Positions 53,601-63,902 of a DNA stretch of 64,000 nt are shown here, one piece after another. This DNA is from Actinomycetota bacterium (lineage in GTDB: Bacteria > Actinomycetota > Acidimicrobiia > Acidimicrobiales > Ilumatobacteraceae): contig CAUJET010000153.1 of NCBI GenBank assembly GCA_963169665.1, positions 38,507 through 102,506 on the forward strand, read 5' to 3'. The notes below the pieces were generated by a model. The model did not search any database and was not told the origin of the DNA. It worked only from the letters and a program-made list of their open reading frames with translations. The stretch's first letter is position 1. Every line of letters starts with the position of its first letter. The position numbers and the translations under genes were made by a program.

Positions 53601-54557
53601 GTGTTCGCCGACACCAACCCCATCACCTACGCCGATCCATGGGCGTTCAACGCACATCCCGAAGTGTGGGCACTCGTCGTGTTCTTCGTCGGCGCCTACA
53701 TCTACATGGCGCGGGTCATCGGGCCGAGCGCAGTGCCTGCCGGGGTCGCCCCGGTCAGTCGGCGCCAGGTCGCCTACTTCTCGGGTGCGGTCGCACTGTT
53801 CTGGTTCGCCGCCGATTGGCCGGTGCACGACATCGGTGAGGGCTACCTCTACTCGGTGCACATGTTCCAGCACATGGTGTTCAGCTACTTCGTGCCGCCG
53901 TTGGCGTTGATGTCCATCCCGACATGGATGGCGCGGGCTCTTGTCGGTGACGGGCGTGCGTACCGCGTGTTCCGCTTCTTCAGCAGTGCGGTCGTCGCCG
54001 GCGTGATCTTCAACATGGTCGTGATGTTGCTCCACGTGCCCGGGCTCGTGAACGCGAGCACCGAGAACGGACCCCTCCACTACGGCCTCCACCTCCTCGT
54101 CGTGACGACGGCCCTCCTCATGTGGTGTCCCGTCGTGGGGCCGTTCGAGGAATTGCGGATCAGTCACCTGGGGAAGTGCATCTATCTCTTCTTGATGAGC
54201 GTCGTCCCGACGGTGCCTGCGGGCTGGCTCACCTTCGCCGAGGGAACGGTCTACAAGCACTACAACACCCCCGTCCGGGTGTGGGGGTTGAGCCCCACCG
54301 ACGACCAGCAGATCGCCGGCGCGATCATGAAGATCTTCGGTGGCATGTTCCTGTGGTCGATCGTGGTGTTCCTCTTCTTCAAGCGGTTCTCGCGCAACTT
54401 CGAGCAGGAGAACACCTACGTTCGGATCGACCGAGTTCCGACAGCGGAGATCGTCGGCAACGACGAACATCCCCTCACGTACGAAGACGTCACCGCGGCG
54501 TTCGAACGATCCGATCCCCCGCGACCGGCACTGCCGTCCAATCCACCGCAGCCCTGA
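53601..54557 (+). CDS. ctaG: Cytochrome c oxidase assembly protein CtaG (caa3 type)
   Basis: 318 residues, about seven helices. HMFQHMVFSYFVPPLALMSIP and LHVPGLVNAST...LHYGLHLL match the caa3_CtaG family needed for CuB insertion in Bacillus caa3 oxidase. The C-terminal 60 residues are soluble and acidic. GTG start with a GGAGG site six bases upstream. Its position after subunit IV fits a role in maturing this oxidase. Confidence 0.88.
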   Translation: MFADTNPITYADPWAFNAHPEVWALVVFFVGAYIYMARVIGPSAVPAGVAPVSRRQVAYFSGAVALFWFAADWPVHDIGEGYLYSVHMFQHMVFSYFVPPLALMSIPTWMARALVGDGRAYRVFRFFSSAVVAGVIFNMVVMLLHVPGLVNASTENGPLHYGLHLLVVTTALLMWCPVVGPFEELRISHLGKCIYLFLMSVVPTVPAGWLTFAEGTVYKHYNTPVRVWGLSPTDDQQIAGAIMKIFGGMFLWSIVVFLFFKRFSRNFEQENTYVRIDRVPTAEIVGNDEHPLTYEDVTAAFERSDPPRPALPSNPPQP

Positions 54558-54596
54558 TGCAGGGAGCCGGCACGCCCATCCGTCGGCTGCCTTTGG

Positions 54597-55331
54597 TCAG
54601 CGCTGGCCGTCGAAGCGGAACAGCCGCCGAGCGACGAGCGGGGTGACGACGGCCCACACCGCGAGCACCGCCCAACTCGTCCCCGGGCGGGAACCGGCGT
54701 CGGCGAGTGTCGCCCGCAACACGTCGGCGAGTGCACCGGAGGGCAGCGCACGGGCAACGGCCCGCATCGGTGCGGGCAGTTCCTCGAAGGGGATCACCAT
54801 GCCGCCGAGGAGGAGCAGCACGAGGTACAGGCCGTTCTGCGCCGCCAGGTTGATCTCACCGCGAAGCCGTCCGGCCAGGGTGAGGCCGATCCCGGCGAAG
54901 GCCACCGTACCGAGCACCACGGCGCCGGCGGCCGCCGGCCACTGGGGTGACGGCGGGCTCCACCCGAGCGCATACGCCACCGGCACGAGCACGGCGAACT
55001 GGGCGAGCTCGACGACGACGACGCCGACGATCTTCGCGGCGATGAGGTTGCCCCGACCGAGCGGCGTGGCACCGAGCCGCTTCAGCACCTGATAGGTGCG
55101 TTCGAAGCCGGTGCCGATGCCGAGGCTCACCATCGAGGTGCTCATGACGGCGAGCGCGAGGACGCCGGGGGCGAGGAAGTCGATCGGTTCGTCGGTGCCC
55201 GTGGGCAGGACGTCGACGAGGCTGAAGAACACCAGCAACATCACGGGGATGCCGAGGGTGAGCAGCAGCTGTTCGCCGTTGCGGCTCACGAGCTGCAGCT
55301 CCGTGCGCACCTGACTGCCGAGCCGGCTCAT
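54597..55331 (-). CDS. ABC-2 type permease
   Basis: 244 residues, six helices: LTLGIPVMLLVFFSLVDVLP, GTGFERTYQVLKRLGATPLGRGNLIAAKI (coupling loop) and LVLLLLGGMVIPFEELP. Partner of the upstream ATPase, whose stop overlaps its start by four bases. Substrate unknown. Such pairs near oxidase loci sometimes serve heme or copper handling, but nothing here proves that. Confidence 0.88.
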   Translation of the reverse strand: MSRLGSQVRTELQLVSRNGEQLLLTLGIPVMLLVFFSLVDVLPTGTDEPIDFLAPGVLALAVMSTSMVSLGIGTGFERTYQVLKRLGATPLGRGNLIAAKIVGVVVVELAQFAVLVPVAYALGWSPPSPQWPAAAGAVVLGTVAFAGIGLTLAGRLRGEINLAAQNGLYLVLLLLGGMVIPFEELPAPMRAVARALPSGALADVLRATLADAGSRPGTSWAVLAVWAVVTPLVARRLFRFDGQR

Positions 55332-56350
55332 CGCGCACCACCCCTCCGGCGTCCGGTGGAGCGACCTGCCGCATCGGCGCTGCCGTCGGGTGCGGCCGGC
55401 GAGGTCAGGCGCCGGAACACGTCCTCGAGGCGTTGCGCACCGGCCCGGAGATCGCCCAGCGGGTGCCCGTGGGTGCCGAGCCAGCCGCTCAACCGGGCGA
55501 TCACCTGCGGATCCGAGGCGACGCGGACCAGGTACTCACCACTGCCTACGGACACTGCCGCGAGGCCGGTCTCCGCTGCCAGCGAGGCGAGGTCGATGTC
55601 CGGACTGCTGCGGAAGCGGATCTCGTCGTGACCGCGACGCAACTCGTCGAGCGTGCCGTCGGCGATCACCTCGCCGTGATCGAAGATCACGACGCGGTCG
55701 GCCACGCGCTCGGCCTCGTCGAGTTCGTGCGTGGCGAGCACGACAGCGCAGCCGCCGTCGGCCAGGTCGCGCACGATCGATCGGATCGTGTCGCGGCCGA
55801 GCACGTCGACGCCCGACGTGGGCTCGTCCAGGAAGGCGACATCGGGTCGCGCGGCGAGCGCGAGGGCCAAGGACAGTCGTTGCTTCTCGCCGCCGCTCAA
55901 GCGACGCCAGGTGGCCGAGGCCCGGTCGGCCAGACCCACCGCGTCCACCAGCTCCGCTGCGTCGGCGCCCCGGTCGTACAGCGCGCAGTAGTGGCGGACG
56001 GTGTCTCGCACCCGCGCGCTCGGGTACACCCCGCCATCCTGCAACATCACGCCCATGCGTTCACTCAGCCGACGCTGGTCGTCAGCGGGGTCGAGCCCGA
56101 GCACGCGGACCGCACCCGACGTCGGTCGTCGATAGCCCTCGCACACCTCGATCGTGCTCGTCTTGCCGGCACCGTTCGGACCGAGCACCGCGGTGACCTG
56201 GCCGTGGTCGGCCCGGAAGGACACGCCGTTCACCGCCACCAGATCGCCGTAGCGCACGGTCAGTCCGTCGACCTCCACCGCAGCACCGTTCGAACCGATC
56301 GAACCGTTCAACGGGCCACCTCGAGTTCCGCTGGGCTGCTCACGACGCAC
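55328..56350 (-). CDS. ABC transporter ATPase
   Basis: 340 residues. NBD with GPNGAGKTS, LSGGEKQRLSLALAL and FLDEPTSGVD, then about 90 residues ending in RLEDVFRRLTS and a basic Gly/Arg tail. Exporter type (CcmA/DrrA class). Start GTG 56350 is tentative; TTG 56311 has a better AGGTGG site upstream and would remove 13 residues. TATCGT at 56370-56375 (lower strand) is a candidate -10 box. Divergent from a glycosyltransferase. Confidence 0.88.
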   Translation of the reverse strand: MRREQPSGTRGGPLNGSIGSNGAAVEVDGLTVRYGDLVAVNGVSFRADHGQVTAVLGPNGAGKTSTIEVCEGYRRPTSGAVRVLGLDPADDQRRLSERMGVMLQDGGVYPSARVRDTVRHYCALYDRGADAAELVDAVGLADRASATWRRLSGGEKQRLSLALALAARPDVAFLDEPTSGVDVLGRDTIRSIVRDLADGGCAVVLATHELDEAERVADRVVIFDHGEVIADGTLDELRRGHDEIRFRSSPDIDLASLAAETGLAAVSVGSGEYLVRVASDPQVIARLSGWLGTHGHPLGDLRAGAQRLEDVFRRLTSPAAPDGSADAAGRSTGRRRGGAR

Positions 56351-56488
56351 ATGATCCGATCACGCCCTCACGATAGGTGCGCCGCCGCCGACCGACCCGA
56401 ACGACTGCACGACGGACGTCACGCGAATGATCCACGACCCCGCACTCCGGTGGTCAAGATTCGCCGCGTCGGTGACGATGTAGTGGCT

Positions 56489-57241
56489 GTGACACGGATC
56501 TCCGTCATCGTCCCGGCGCACAACGAGGAGCGCTGGCTGCCGTCGTGCCTGGCGTCGATCGCCCATGCGCGCTCGGTCGCGACCCGCCAGTCGGGCGCGG
56601 GACACGCGACCGCCCCAGTCGAGGTCGAGGTCATCGTCGTGGCCAACCGGTGCACGGATCGCACGGCCGATCTGGCCCGCGCCGCCGGTGCCGTCGTGGT
56701 CGAGGACGAACACCGCACCATCGCGGCCGTCCGCAATGCCGGCGCCGCGGCGGCCACCGGCGACATCCTCGTCACGATCGACGCCGACAGTCGGATGGAC
56801 GAACGCGCGCTGGTGACCGTCGCCGCGCACCTCGCCTTGGGCGACGTGGTCGGGGGGTGCGCGCGGGTGGAGCCCGAACGGCACTCCCTCGGCATCGATG
56901 TCACCTACGCCCTGCTCCACGTGGCCGAACGGATGAGCGGACTCGGCGGTGGGATGTACTGGTGTTGGGCCAGCGACTTCCATGCGATCGGTGGGTTCAA
57001 CGAGCACCAGGTGATGGGCGAGGACCTCGACTTCGCCCGTCGACTGCGCGAACACGGCCGGGCCAGCGGACGACGCTTCCGTCGACTGCCGGTGACGGTG
57101 ACCACCTCGTGCCGCAAGTTCGACCAGTTCGGTGACTGGCACACCTTCGGGCTGGTGCGCCAGGCGCGCGACGTGCGGGCGTCGTTGCAGGGCAGCGACC
57201 GCGCGTTCGCCGACCGCTACTTCTACGACATCCGCAGCTGA
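56489..57241 (+). CDS. Family 2 glycosyltransferase
   Basis: 250 residues, GT-A fold: RISVIVPAHNEERWLPSC at the start, DAD metal site at 98-100, and a late GEDLDFARRLREHG. No membrane segments, so probably a cytoplasmic enzyme adding one sugar to a lipid or polymer. GTG 56489 opens right before the fold. The open frame upstream is not coding-like. Confidence 0.85.
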   Translation: MTRISVIVPAHNEERWLPSCLASIAHARSVATRQSGAGHATAPVEVEVIVVANRCTDRTADLARAAGAVVVEDEHRTIAAVRNAGAAAATGDILVTIDADSRMDERALVTVAAHLALGDVVGGCARVEPERHSLGIDVTYALLHVAERMSGLGGGMYWCWASDFHAIGGFNEHQVMGEDLDFARRLREHGRASGRRFRRLPVTVTTSCRKFDQFGDWHTFGLVRQARDVRASLQGSDRAFADRYFYDIRS

Positions 57242-57262
57242 CCGCCCGCCCGACACGTCGAC

Positions 57263-57291
57263 GGGCGACCATCGGGCGACCATCGGGCGAA
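57263..57291. repeat. 11-bp tandem repeat before serS
   Basis: GGGCGACCATC occurs twice in a row (57263-57273, 57274-57284) and a third, partial copy follows, within the 95-bp spacer before serS. Confidence 0.6.
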
Positions 57292-57336
57292 TCGTTTCCC
57301 CGACCTGCGGGGGTCGCCAAGTAGCCTGACGGTCCT

Positions 57337-58629
57337 GTGATCGACATCCGCCAGCTCCGCAACCAGCCCGACCTCGTGCGCACCGCGATGGCGCGGCGGG
57401 GCAGTCCGGAGCTCGTCGCACAACTCGACGAGACGCTCGCACTCGACGAGCGGGCGCGAGAGATCGTCGCCCGCCGCGATGCCATCCGCGCCCAGGTGAA
57501 CGACCTGTCGAAGCAGGTCGGCGCGCTGCGCAAGGCCGGCGACACCGCCGAGGCCGAGGCGATCCAAGCACAGTCGCGTGCACTCGGCGACGAGGAGCGC
57601 ACCCTCGCCGCCGAGTACGACGACGTGCAGGCCAAGGTTCGCGACCTGTTGCTGCGCATCCCCAACCTGCCGCATCCCGATGCGCCCGACGGTGCGAGCG
57701 ACCACGACAACCCGATCGTGAAGGGCCCGTTCGGTCTGCTCGACGAGTACCCCGAGCACCAGCGCGTGCCGCACTGGGAGACGGCTGCGGCGCTCGGCAT
57801 CCTCGACAACGAGCGCGCCACCAAGATCAGCGGTGCCATGTTCACGATGCAGCGCGGCCTCGGCGCCACACTCGCCCGGGCGCTGTGTCAGTACGCGCTC
57901 GACATGAACGCGGACGCGTTCGAGGAGATCCGGCCGCCGTCGCTCGTCACCACCGCGACCCTCACCGCGACCGGGCAACTCCCGAAGTTCGCCGACGACG
58001 CCTACGCGATCGAGCGCGACGACCTGTGGGCGATCCCGACGGCCGAGGTGCCGCTCACGTCGCTCTACGGCGGCGAGGTGCTCGACGAGGCTCAGCTGCC
58101 CGTGCGGATGATGGCCTACACCCCGTGCTATCGCCGCGAGGCCGGTTCGGCCGGACGCGACACTCGCGGCATGCTTCGCGCGCACGAGTTCGACAAGGTC
58201 GAGATCCTCGCGGTCAGCACGCCGGCGCAGGGTGCCGACCTGCTCGTCGAGCTGCGCGACCGGGCCGAACGACTGATCTCGGGCCTCGGCCTGCCGTACC
58301 GGATCATCGAGATCTGCACCGGCGACATGGGCCAGAGCCACCACCGCAGCTTCGACATCGAGGTGTACGCACCCGGGTGCGACAACTGGCTCGAGGTGAG
58401 CAGCGTCAGCTGGTTCCTCGACTACCAGGCCCGCCGTGCCGACATCCGGTTCCGTACCGCCGGTGAGAAGGGCACACAGATCGCCAACACGTTGAACGGG
58501 TCGGCCCTCGCCGTGCCGCGCGTGTGGGCGGCGATCGTCGAGAACTACCGCCAGCCCGACGGCAGCGTGACGATCCCCGAGATCCTGCGCCCGTACATGC
58601 GCGGTGCCACCCAGATCACGGTCGGCTGA
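57337..58629 (+). CDS. serS: Seryl-tRNA synthetase
   Basis: 430 residues, class II. N-terminal coiled-coil arm (about 30-110) that grips the tRNA-Ser long arm, motif 2 CYRREAGSAGRDTRGMLRAHEF, and motif 3 NGSALAVPR. TAGCCT at 57322-57327 is nine bases before the GTG start. No T-box is present upstream. Five bases before pdxH. Confidence 0.96.
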   Translation: MIDIRQLRNQPDLVRTAMARRGSPELVAQLDETLALDERAREIVARRDAIRAQVNDLSKQVGALRKAGDTAEAEAIQAQSRALGDEERTLAAEYDDVQAKVRDLLLRIPNLPHPDAPDGASDHDNPIVKGPFGLLDEYPEHQRVPHWETAAALGILDNERATKISGAMFTMQRGLGATLARALCQYALDMNADAFEEIRPPSLVTTATLTATGQLPKFADDAYAIERDDLWAIPTAEVPLTSLYGGEVLDEAQLPVRMMAYTPCYRREAGSAGRDTRGMLRAHEFDKVEILAVSTPAQGADLLVELRDRAERLISGLGLPYRIIEICTGDMGQSHHRSFDIEVYAPGCDNWLEVSSVSWFLDYQARRADIRFRTAGEKGTQIANTLNGSALAVPRVWAAIVENYRQPDGSVTIPEILRPYMRGATQITVG

Positions 58630-58633
58630 CGCC

Positions 58634-59281
58634 ATGACGCTCGCCTCCCGCCGCAAGGAGTACGAGACGGCCGGCCTCGACGTCGCCGATGTCGTCGCCG
58701 ATCCGATGGTGCAGTGGGAGCAGTGGTTCCAGCAGGCCACCGATGCCGGGTGCGTGGAGCCCAACGCGTTCGCCCTCGGCACCCTCGACGCCGACGGGTA
58801 CCCACAGTCGCGCTTCCTGCTCGCGCGGGGCGCCGACGAGCGTGGCTTCTCGTTCTTCACCAACTACGACTCCGACAAGAGTCGCGAGCTGGCAGCGCAC
58901 CCGAAGGCGAGCATGTTGTTCACCTGGCTCCAGCTGCACCGGCAGGTTCGGGTGGTGGGGACGGTCGAGCGGCTGCCCGACGACGAGAGCGACGAGTACT
59001 TCGCGAGCCGCCCGCGGGCGTCGCAGATCGGCGCATGGTCGTCGCCGCAGTCGCGACCACTGGCCGACCGAGGACAGCTCGACGAGCGCGTCGCCGACAT
59101 GGAGCGCACGTTCGCCGACGTGGCCGAGGTGCCTCGACCGGTGTTCTGGGGCGGCTGGCTGCTGCGGCCCGTGGCGTTCGAGTTCTGGCAGGGTCGGCCG
59201 AGCCGCCTCCACGACCGCCTGCGCTACCGGCGGGTCGAGGGCGACGACGTCACCTGGTTGCTCGAGCGCCTCGGCCCCTGA
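58634..59281 (+). CDS. pdxH: Pyridoxamine 5'-phosphate oxidase
   Basis: FMN enzyme that makes pyridoxal 5'-phosphate. 215 residues: PNAFALGTLDADGYPQSRFLL, GFSFFTNYDSDKSREL (FMN and substrate contacts), ASQIGAWSSPQS and the C-terminal EFWQGRPSRLHDR, all family hallmarks. Starts five bases after serS, likely one operon. Confidence 0.95.
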   Translation: MTLASRRKEYETAGLDVADVVADPMVQWEQWFQQATDAGCVEPNAFALGTLDADGYPQSRFLLARGADERGFSFFTNYDSDKSRELAAHPKASMLFTWLQLHRQVRVVGTVERLPDDESDEYFASRPRASQIGAWSSPQSRPLADRGQLDERVADMERTFADVAEVPRPVFWGGWLLRPVAFEFWQGRPSRLHDRLRYRRVEGDDVTWLLERLGP

Positions 59282-59294
59282 GCCGCCCGCTCTG

Positions 59295-59309
59295 CCGGGT
59301 CACGCCCGG
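59295..59309. terminator. Small hairpin between pdxH and fad gene
   Basis: CCGGG-TCACG-CCCGG in the 33-bp convergent gap. Short, so weak support. Confidence 0.3.
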
Positions 59310-59314
59310 TCGGG

Positions 59315-61408
<2,094 letters not shown>

Positions 61409-61472
61409 CGCGACAGTCAAGCAGTCCGTGTGGTGCTGGTCTGACCCGTGCGTCGGGCGGGCGACGTGGGGG

Positions 61473-62078
61473 TCAGTGGGGCCAGGAGTCGACGGCGTCG
61501 ACGAGGCCGTCGACGAGTGCCTGGGTGTGCGGCGTGAGGCCCGGCCCCTCCCAGTCCCAGAACAGCGGCGTGGTGCCCCGCACGCGGGGTGGCAGCTCGA
61601 TCTGCACGCCCTGCTTCGGCGGCAGGTTCACCGGGTTCTTCGGGTGCAGGCCCTGCAGCTCCTTCGGGATCCGCTCGAGGTCGGTGGCGATCTCGTAGGC
61701 GGGGAGGCGGTGACGCAGCCGCTCGCCGACGTGGTGGGCGAGGGCCCGGTTCTGCCCGCCGACGAGGAGGGTGGTGAAGTAGCCGCGCCGCCCGAAGCCG
61801 TGGATGGTGATCACCGTGTGCACGTGATCGACGAACGATCGCAGCCGCTCGCTGACGGCCGGGTCGAAGCGGGTGGACGGAATGTGGCGCTCCATGCCCT
61901 TCGGCTGGTGCACCCCGTAGTAGCTCGCCCCGGTGCGTTCGGCGGCCGCGCGGGCGATCACGTCGGTCATCTCCTCGAGCGCGCCGCCATGGAACGCCAT
62001 GAACCCGAATCGGCTGCGCAACTCGCACACCTCGTCGACACCCGGCGTGGCGAGGAGCTCGGCGAACTGTTCGCTCAT
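61473..62078 (-). CDS. YjqB/DUF867-like amidohydrolase (poly-gamma-glutamate hydrolase family)
   Basis: 201 residues with the short zinc-peptidase pattern of the YjqB family: FGFMAFHGGALEEMTDVIA, GASYYGVHQPKGMERHIPS and HTVITIHGFGRRGYFTTLLVGGQN. Family members cut poly-gamma-glutamate or related amides. ATG 62078. 19 bp after ccdA, so possibly in the tlpA-ccdA transcript. Confidence 0.78.
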   Translation of the reverse strand: MSEQFAELLATPGVDEVCELRSRFGFMAFHGGALEEMTDVIARAAAERTGASYYGVHQPKGMERHIPSTRFDPAVSERLRSFVDHVHTVITIHGFGRRGYFTTLLVGGQNRALAHHVGERLRHRLPAYEIATDLERIPKELQGLHPKNPVNLPPKQGVQIELPPRVRGTTPLFWDWEGPGLTPHTQALVDGLVDAVDSWPH

Positions 62079-62097
62079 GCCTGGACCGTCGACCGGT

Positions 62098-62952
62098 TCA
62101 CTCGGCGCCGGGCGGATCGAGGCGAGGCGGCTGGTGCCGCTTGTTGACGATCGAGGCCACGACGGCCGCACCCACGATCAGAGCGAGCACCGCGGCGACC
62201 GGCTGCCAGTGGTCGTTCAGGAAGTTCTGGGCGTTGTTCTGAATGCCCTGCACCGCGTCGGTGATGGGATCCTGCTCTTCTTGGATGTCGACCTTCCAGA
62301 AGTACCAGAGCAGGTAGGCGCCGGCGATGAGCACGAACGCGCCGGCCAGCATCTCCACGTACTGCATGCTCGACCGCAGCGCCTTGAGCAGCCCGGTGTT
62401 GGCGACGCTCAACGCGACGGTGAGCGACGTGACCACGAGCGCCATGCCGAGGCCGTAGGCGACGACGTTGGCGACGCCGGCCGCGTACCCCTCTCGGTTT
62501 GCCGCGCCGAACAGCACCACGCTGAACAGCGGGAGCGTGCACCCGATGGAGGCGACCGCGTAGGCAATGCCGTAGACGAACATCGACGACACGGTGCGGT
62601 CGCGTCCACCGGCGTCGAGCTTGGGTGTGTTGATCGGCAACTTGTAGCCGAACAGCATCGCGATGCCGAGCACGACGAAGACCACGCCGATCACGCCCGT
62701 CGCGTATTTGGCGTTCTCCGCGACCCAATCGGTGAAGAACCGTGTGATCGATCCGACGATCAGGAACACGAGCATGAAACCGGCGGACACGGCGCCGCTC
62801 ACGAGCAGCGCCCGGGAGAGCGACGCTCGTTCGCGTCCGGCCTCACTGCTCGAGATGCCGAGGAAGTACATCAGGTACGTGGGGAGCAGCACGAAGCCGC
62901 ACGGGTTGACCGTCGCGACCATGCCGACGATGAACGAATAGGAGAGGTTCAT
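62098..62952 (-). CDS. CcdA-like thiol/disulfide transmembrane transporter
   Basis: 284 residues, six or seven helices. The two reactive Cys are Cys18 (NPCGF) and Cys138 (IGCTLP), the pair that passes electrons through the membrane in CcdA/DsbD. It overlaps the TlpA-like gene by four bases, giving a complete outward thiol-reduction unit for cytochrome c or CuA maturation. The C-terminal 40 residues add one more helix. Confidence 0.88.
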   Translation of the reverse strand: MNLSYSFIVGMVATVNPCGFVLLPTYLMYFLGISSSEAGRERASLSRALLVSGAVSAGFMLVFLIVGSITRFFTDWVAENAKYATGVIGVVFVVLGIAMLFGYKLPINTPKLDAGGRDRTVSSMFVYGIAYAVASIGCTLPLFSVVLFGAANREGYAAGVANVVAYGLGMALVVTSLTVALSVANTGLLKALRSSMQYVEMLAGAFVLIAGAYLLWYFWKVDIQEEQDPITDAVQGIQNNAQNFLNDHWQPVAAVLALIVGAAVVASIVNKRHQPPRLDPPGAE

Positions 62953-63578
62953 GCGAGCAGCTCCTCCACGTAGGTGCGGAGATCGTCCGCCTCGAGCACG
63001 CCGGATTGGCGCACGATCGTGCCGTCGGCGGCGACGAAGAAGGTGCTGGGGAAACGCGCCACGCCGAGCTCCACTGTGAGGGCACCGTCGCGATCGAGCA
63101 GCAGTTCGTACTGGACGCCGCGCTCGCGGGCGAAGGACTCGTTCGTCGCGGGCACGTCCTGCGGATTGACCCCGACGAAGCGGACCCGATCGCCGTACTC
63201 GGCCTGCACCTCGGCGAACGCCGGGAGCTCGCGCTTGCACGGCTCGCATGTGGAGTACCAGAGGTTGATCACCAGCGGCTGGCCACGCAGCTCGTCGGTG
63301 TTGATGGCGTCGCCGTCGTTGGTGAAGAGATCGATCGACGGCAGCGGGTCGCCGTCGACCTCGTCGTTGGTCTCGATGCCGGGGATCTGCGCGGTGCCCG
63401 GGGTCTCGAGGATGGCGACCTCATCGTCACCGGCGCCGGCGGGGTCGTCGCCCGAGGTGTCCTCACCGTCGCGGCTGAGCGCCCACCCGCCGACGACGCT
63501 GACGACGAGGGCGGCCGCGAGCGACACGAGCAGCACCCTGATCCGCACTGCTGGGCGCGATCGACGGTCGGTGGGCAC
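62949..63578 (-). CDS. TlpA/ResA-like thioredoxin-fold protein
   Basis: 209 residues. One N-terminal helix (14-34) anchors it outside the membrane. A linker of about 45 residues precedes a thioredoxin fold with active site CEPC (111-114) in LWYSTCEPCKRELP and cis-Pro in FPSTFF. Reduces apocytochrome c or CuA cysteines, using electrons from the ATGA-coupled CcdA. GTG start six bases after TAACCT. Confidence 0.9.
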   Translation of the reverse strand: MPTDRRSRPAVRIRVLLVSLAAALVVSVVGGWALSRDGEDTSGDDPAGAGDDEVAILETPGTAQIPGIETNDEVDGDPLPSIDLFTNDGDAINTDELRGQPLVINLWYSTCEPCKRELPAFAEVQAEYGDRVRFVGVNPQDVPATNESFARERGVQYELLLDRDGALTVELGVARFPSTFFVAADGTIVRQSGVLEADDLRTYVEELLA

Positions 63579-63584
63579 GTCGTC

Positions 63585-63590
63585 AGGTTA
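63585..63590 (-). promoter_or_regulatory. -10 box of tlpA-ccdA operon
   Basis: TAACCT on the lower strand, six bases before the GTG at 63578. Confidence 0.55.
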
Positions 63591-63635
63591 CCGATCGGGT
63601 TCCTCGCCAGGGGTGGCGCGGGGCGAGCTCCCTGC

Positions 63636-63674
63636 GCCTCCTGCCACAGTCGGGGGGTAGCTGTGGCAGGAGGC
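63636..63674. terminator. 14-bp perfect inverted repeat
   Basis: GCCTCCTGCCACAG and its exact complement flank an 11-base loop. It may insulate the tlpA promoter from transcription of the IS, or be a palindromic repeat unit. Nature undecided. Confidence 0.5.
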
Positions 63675-63719
63675 CGCACGGGGACAGTCGCAGGCTCGCT
63701 CGATGCGTCACCCACGACC

Positions 63720-63769
63720 GGATCTGGTTCGGTCTGGTTCGGTCTGGAAGGTCTGGAAGGTCTGGTCCG
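63720..63769. repeat. 9-10-bp tandem repeat (GGTCTGG units)
   Basis: Five consecutive units: (G)GATCTGGTTC, GGTCTGGTTC, GGTCTGGAA twice, then GGTCTGGTCC. Confidence 0.7.
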
Positions 63770-63831
63770 GTTCGATCGGGATCCGAGGCTCGGGGCTCTG
63801 TTCCCACCGCCTCGACGTTCGAACCATCGTT

Positions 63832-63874
63832 CCGGTCGCGTCGGATCCCGATGTGCGGGACCCGACGCGACCGG
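63832..63874 (-). terminator. Long hairpin downstream of transposase
   Basis: 13-bp perfect stem CCGGTCGCGTCGG/CCGACGCGACCGG, one mismatch, then a 5-bp inner stem TCCCG/CGGGA and loop ATGTG. It lies 28 bases after the transposase stop on the lower strand. Confidence 0.55.
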
Positions 63875-63902
63875 CACGGGTCGGCTGGTCGCCCGGCGAG
63901 GG

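Larger units (their letters stand above)
63591..63902. other. Gene-free edge region with hairpins and repeats
   Basis: About 310 bp between the tlpA promoter and the transposase end. It holds two strong hairpins and a 9-10-bp tandem repeat and no credible gene. Confidence 0.6.

Noticed and set aside
56342..56363. Seven-codon leaderless ORF (GTG six bases after TATCGT) before the ABC ATPase
   Set aside because: Too short to separate from chance; noted only as a possible upstream ORF.
57242..57336. T-box riboswitch before serS
   Set aside because: No T-box motif or terminator-antiterminator structure; only an 11-bp repeat and a TAGCCT box.
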